The notes under the pieces are model-generated. The model searched no databases. It was not told the origin of the DNA and saw only the letters and a program-made list of their open reading frames with translations. The position numbers and the translations under genes are program-made. A stretch of DNA of 64,000 nucleotides, from assembly GCA_030765605.1 (NCBI GenBank), contig JAVCCG010000048.1:16565-80564 (forward strand), read 5' to 3'. Source of the DNA: Candidatus Alcyoniella australis (GTDB taxonomy: Bacteria > Lernaellota > Lernaellaia > JAVCCG01 > Alcyoniellaceae). Below, piece by piece: positions 61,334-64,000 of the stretch (position 1 is the stretch's first letter; each line of letters starts with the position of its first letter).

Positions 61334-63400
61334 TTAATATTCCAGCCAGTATTTGCGATAGGGCTCGTCAAAGTCGAGTTCCAGGCGCTGGCCGTCGAAC
61401 TCGATTCGTGTGGGGTTGGTGTCGAACTCGTGCGAGGAATATTTATTGTCCCAGCGCTTGAACGGCCCGAGGTCTATCGGATTTCCCTCGACCAGCATCG
61501 GCCCGTCCCAGCTCACGTTGACCTCGCCGATTGAGGGCGACTCGTAGAACACGGTCCAGGCCCCAACGCTCAGCGGGGCCGCGGCGATCTGTTCGACGAA
61601 CGAATCGAAGTCGCCGTTATCGTCCGCGCAGCCCAGCTCGCAGATCCAGACGTTGCTCTTGCCATCGGCCCGCAGCTCAAAGGGCGGCTCGCCCTCGTTG
61701 TCGACCCACTGCGTGGGATTTTGCGAATACAGCGCCACGTACGACCCGCCCTTGCGGCCGAAGGTCCAGCCGGCTTGCTGCACGACCTGGTCAAAGCCGG
61801 CCACCGGGAAAAAGGCGTGGGTGTAATCGGTGAAGAACAGATCGTCGGCCAGCGGTATCGAGCGCCTGTAGTACTGCAGCACAGCCACATTGCGGTGGAT
61901 CGTGGCCCGCGGGAACCAGCCGCCGGTCCATTCGCCGGCCATGTAATCGCCGGCCATGCCGCCGGGATAGCTGGTGAAGACCCGCGCGTCGAAGTCGATG
62001 GTCGCCTGCCAGATGTGCGCCTGCGCGCCCCACATCCCCTTTTTAAAATCCTGGGCGCCCGAGAGCTGATAGTACGGCGTGCGGAAGGTGTAGGTGTTGA
62101 TCGTCTCCAGGGCCGGGCCGCGGGTCAGATCGTCGAAGATCTCGGCGACCACGGGCAGCAGCGGGCTGCCGACCAGCAGACGCAGGAACGAGATGTCGGA
62201 CCACAGCCAGCCGTCCCACATATCGAAGTCCTCGACCAGCTGCAACGTGCCCATCATCACGTGGTGCTCGGCGTAGGCGCCCATACCCCACCAGAACATC
62301 ACGTCCTCGTGATCGGTGTAGCCGATGCCGTAGTCCGGCCCGTCGATCACATCGATCCCGTCCCGCTCGCGCGCCTCGTGGTTCAGCCGCGCGTCGGCCG
62401 CGAGTGGTTCAAGCAGCGCCGGGGGCCAGTAGTCGGTGCTGGTGGCCAGGGCCACGGCGGCGAAGTTGCCGTCGCTTTGATAGTCGGCCAGCCCGAGCAT
62501 CACGTAGGCCGCCTCGTTGGTGCTGTCGCGGCTGCCCTCGATCAGCTTGTTCTGGTAGGTGCGGCCGTGGGTCGTGGCGTAGAGATTGCGGTAGTAGTTA
62601 TTGGCGAAGTCGAACGCCAGCAGATCAAGCAGCATCGAGGCGCGCAGAGCGATCTGCTCGTCCTGGGCAAAGTCCACCAGGTTGACCAGCGCCGGGATGT
62701 CCTCGTTGAAATAGACGTTGGAGTGCCACTCGACAAAGCCGATCCTGCCGCGCAGCTCCAGCCAGCGTTGCAGCAGGGGCAGGGCGTGTGCCACGTGGTC
62801 GGCCCCGGTCATGCCCGAGTTGGGAAAGACCTCGTCGTAGAACAGCTGCCCGGCGAGCAGCTCGGCCGTGTGATAGAGGATCTGATGGTTCTCCGACCAC
62901 CAACAGACGTCGTCGTCTCCGGGCTCGTCGAGCCAGTACTTGAAGTTGAGCACGGTCTGCTCAAGCTGGGAGCACGTCTCATCGCTGAGGGTCGGGTGGT
63001 CGCGGAACAGGTAGAGCATTCGCAGAATCGAATTCAGGTCGAAGTCGGAACAGTCCAGACGCTCGTCGATCTTCTGGCAGGAATTGTCGATCGCCTGCTC
63101 GTCGAGGGTCTGAGCGTCCATTGCCAGGCGGCAGACCTGACCGTGAATCCCGCCTTCGCCCGGGCCGTTGCCCGCCGAACAGTAGGCCAGGTACTCGGCC
63201 TGACGCTCCAGATAGCCCGCGGTGGGCTCGATCGGATCGCCCGGGTCCGTCTGGTCGTCGTCGTTATCGTCGTCATCATCGTCATCGTCCGTGACGTCGT
63301 CGTCGTCGTCGTCGTCAGACGTGCATCCCGCGGCCATGGCCAAAGACAGCGCGGTCAGCGCGACGATCAGCAACCACAAGATCAGGCGTCTATTGTTCAT
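61334..63400 (-). CDS. Large lipoprotein with probable alpha/alpha-toroid domain
   Basis: 688 residues. A signal peptide ends in AMAAGC; lipidated Cys26 is followed by acidic runs of 7, 8 and 3 Asp. The body (about 60-500) has repeated helical segments with aromatic and His-rich motifs (WWSENHQILYHTAELL, YTDHEDVMFWWGMGAYAEHH), which suggests an alpha/alpha toroid as in polysaccharide lyases or glycosidases. The C-terminal 150 residues are beta-rich. I do not recognise the exact family. It shares its build (Cys, poly-Asp, toroid, beta domain) with the heparinase-like lipoprotein at 17670-19982. It follows the truncated gene upstream by 18 bases. Confidence 0.7.
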   Translation of the reverse strand: MNNRRLILWLLIVALTALSLAMAAGCTSDDDDDDDVTDDDDDDDDNDDDQTDPGDPIEPTAGYLERQAEYLAYCSAGNGPGEGGIHGQVCRLAMDAQTLDEQAIDNSCQKIDERLDCSDFDLNSILRMLYLFRDHPTLSDETCSQLEQTVLNFKYWLDEPGDDDVCWWSENHQILYHTAELLAGQLFYDEVFPNSGMTGADHVAHALPLLQRWLELRGRIGFVEWHSNVYFNEDIPALVNLVDFAQDEQIALRASMLLDLLAFDFANNYYRNLYATTHGRTYQNKLIEGSRDSTNEAAYVMLGLADYQSDGNFAAVALATSTDYWPPALLEPLAADARLNHEARERDGIDVIDGPDYGIGYTDHEDVMFWWGMGAYAEHHVMMGTLQLVEDFDMWDGWLWSDISFLRLLVGSPLLPVVAEIFDDLTRGPALETINTYTFRTPYYQLSGAQDFKKGMWGAQAHIWQATIDFDARVFTSYPGGMAGDYMAGEWTGGWFPRATIHRNVAVLQYYRRSIPLADDLFFTDYTHAFFPVAGFDQVVQQAGWTFGRKGGSYVALYSQNPTQWVDNEGEPPFELRADGKSNVWICELGCADDNGDFDSFVEQIAAAPLSVGAWTVFYESPSIGEVNVSWDGPMLVEGNPIDLGPFKRWDNKYSSHEFDTNPTRIEFDGQRLELDFDEPYRKYWLEY
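63254..63316 (-). repeat. Asp-codon repeat encoding the lipoprotein spacer
   Basis: GAC/GAT codons encode runs of 7, 8 and 3 Asp directly after the lipidated Cys-Thr-Ser of the toroid lipoprotein. Confidence 0.85.
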
Positions 63401-63418
63401 CGCCTAATCCCTGTTTCC

Positions 63419-64000
63419 TCAACCGCCGCAGCACGCTTTGTCGTCATCGTCGTCGGACGAATCGTACCCGCCCGATCCGCCCTCGTCGTCGCCGTCGCGC
63501 TCGGGGATGTCATCGTCGTCCGGCGCCATATCGTCGTCATCGTCGTCGTCGGCATTGGGATTGCCCGGCGGCACGAAGCCGTAGTAGCGCCCAATCCAGT
63601 AGGGCGTGATGTAGTCGATGCCGGCGTAGGTCTGGCGCAGGTTATCGCTGCCGCCGCAAGAGATCTCCCAGGAGTTGCGCTGCCAGACGTAGTCCGTGGG
63701 GCAGCGGTTCTCGATCTGGCGCCCCTCGGCGCAGTTCGATTTGAAGTCCAGAACCTCTTCCAGTCCCAGAGCCTCGCTCAGCTGCTTGAGTATTTCGCCA
63801 ATCGGGTCGAGCTCGCACTCGGGCATCGGAGGAATGATGCGCAGTTTGGGCCCATCGGGGAACTTCTCGAGCTGGCGCAGGTCGTCCTCGATCGTCCACT
63901 GGTAATCGCGCGCCGCCTGGCCGAAGTTGGCCAAATAGATGTAGTCGTACCAGACGTTGTGCGCTTTGTGGACCGTGGGGCGGACGTTTTCGTCAAAGAC
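63419..64000 (-). CDS. C-terminal part of an exported(?) protein ending in poly-Asp and CCGG
   Basis: The frame is open to the window edge, so the gene starts beyond 64000; 193 codons are visible. The visible sequence begins VFDENVRPTVHKAHNVWYD and has several Cys (PECELDP, SNCAEG, ENRCPTD, ISCGG), suggesting disulphides and export. I do not recognise the domain. The last 43 residues are Asp-rich (runs of 7, 4 and 5) and end KACCGG. The same tail design (Asp-rich then CCG at the extreme C-terminus) ends the M14 carboxypeptidase at 7500. The toroid lipoprotein gene follows 18 bases downstream, probably in one transcript. Confidence 0.75.
   Translation of the reverse strand, partial: VFDENVRPTVHKAHNVWYDYIYLANFGQAARDYQWTIEDDLRQLEKFPDGPKLRIIPPMPECELDPIGEILKQLSEALGLEEVLDFKSNCAEGRQIENRCPTDYVWQRNSWEISCGGSDNLRQTYAGIDYITPYWIGRYYGFVPPGNPNADDDDDDDMAPDDDDIPERDGDDEGGSGGYDSSDDDDDKACCGG
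63440..63550 (-). repeat. Asp-codon-rich tract encoding the C-terminal acidic tail
   Basis: GAC/GAT-rich codons encode Asp runs of 7, 4 and 5 separated by short Gly/Ser/Pro-containing pieces, just before the terminal Lys-Ala-Cys-Cys-Gly-Gly. Confidence 0.8.

Overview
The window looks like chromosomal DNA from a GC-rich, Gram-negative, free-living bacterium of a delta-type lineage (Myxococcota, Desulfobacterota or a related uncultured phylum). This placement is inference. It rests on a sigma-54 two-component system beside an outer-membrane barrel, PATAN/DUF4388 regulators, a CoA-transferase/GNAT fusion, an ADP-forming acyl-CoA synthetase, and several lipoproteins with long aspartate runs next to a cysteine. 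I see no rRNA, tRNA, CRISPR array, phage genes or intact insertion sequence. Coding density is high, and many neighbouring genes overlap by 1, 4 or 8 bases (ATGA, GTGA, TGATG).

Layout. 1-1941: a truncated receiver/PATAN regulator. 1973-9617 (minus): a lipocalin-like exported protein, CPBP protease, NamZ-like DUF1343 protein, metallophosphoesterase, hotdog thioesterase, a TIM-barrel-like unknown, and a secreted M14 carboxypeptidase with a PKD domain and a poly-Asp/Cys-Cys-Gly tail. 9868-17666: a GT39-like glycosyltransferase, rhomboid protease, an acyl-CoA ligase with an altered P-loop, two alpha/beta hydrolases and serine O-acetyltransferase. 17670-24678: a heparinase-like lipoprotein, cobalamin adenosyltransferase, a DMT permease, an M20 peptidase and an AT-rich, probably acquired membrane protein. 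24734-28539: PurSL fusion plus PurQ for purine synthesis.

28544-40193 (minus) is the most unusual block. It holds ten genes read from two consensus-like sigma70 promoters: a PH-like membrane protein, a small basic helical protein, a MutL/GlmL-type ASKHA protein, a barrel-sandwich/KOW protein, a large FN3 protein with a membrane-attached DUF6754-like domain, three further membrane proteins, an OPT-family transporter and a PqqD-like protein. No B12 mutase is present, so the MutL homologue probably serves this membrane assembly. I regard it as a candidate undescribed system.

40322-43158 (minus): NAD salvage (nicotinamidase, nicotinate phosphoribosyltransferase), a pseudopilin-like membrane protein and a SEC-C protein. 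43386-47277: a beta-oxidation operon (hydroxyacyl-CoA dehydrogenase/enoyl-CoA hydratase fusion, then thiolase) with a perfect TetR/FadR-type operator on its promoter and a strong terminator at its end. 47371-54328: a TolB-like protein, a thioredoxin-fold lipoprotein without active cysteines, a secreted phosphatase-like lipoprotein, ADP-forming acyl-CoA synthetase and a CoA transferase/GNAT fusion. The last two would convert acyl-CoA from beta-oxidation into ATP or exchange CoA between acids. 54487-60345: RNase HII, YraN, histidine kinase, NtrC-type regulator, a periplasmic coiled-coil protein and an outer-membrane beta-barrel, closely packed. 60506-64000: three exported or lipid-anchored proteins, the last truncated by the window edge and ending in the same Asp-rich/Cys-Cys-Gly tail as the M14 peptidase.
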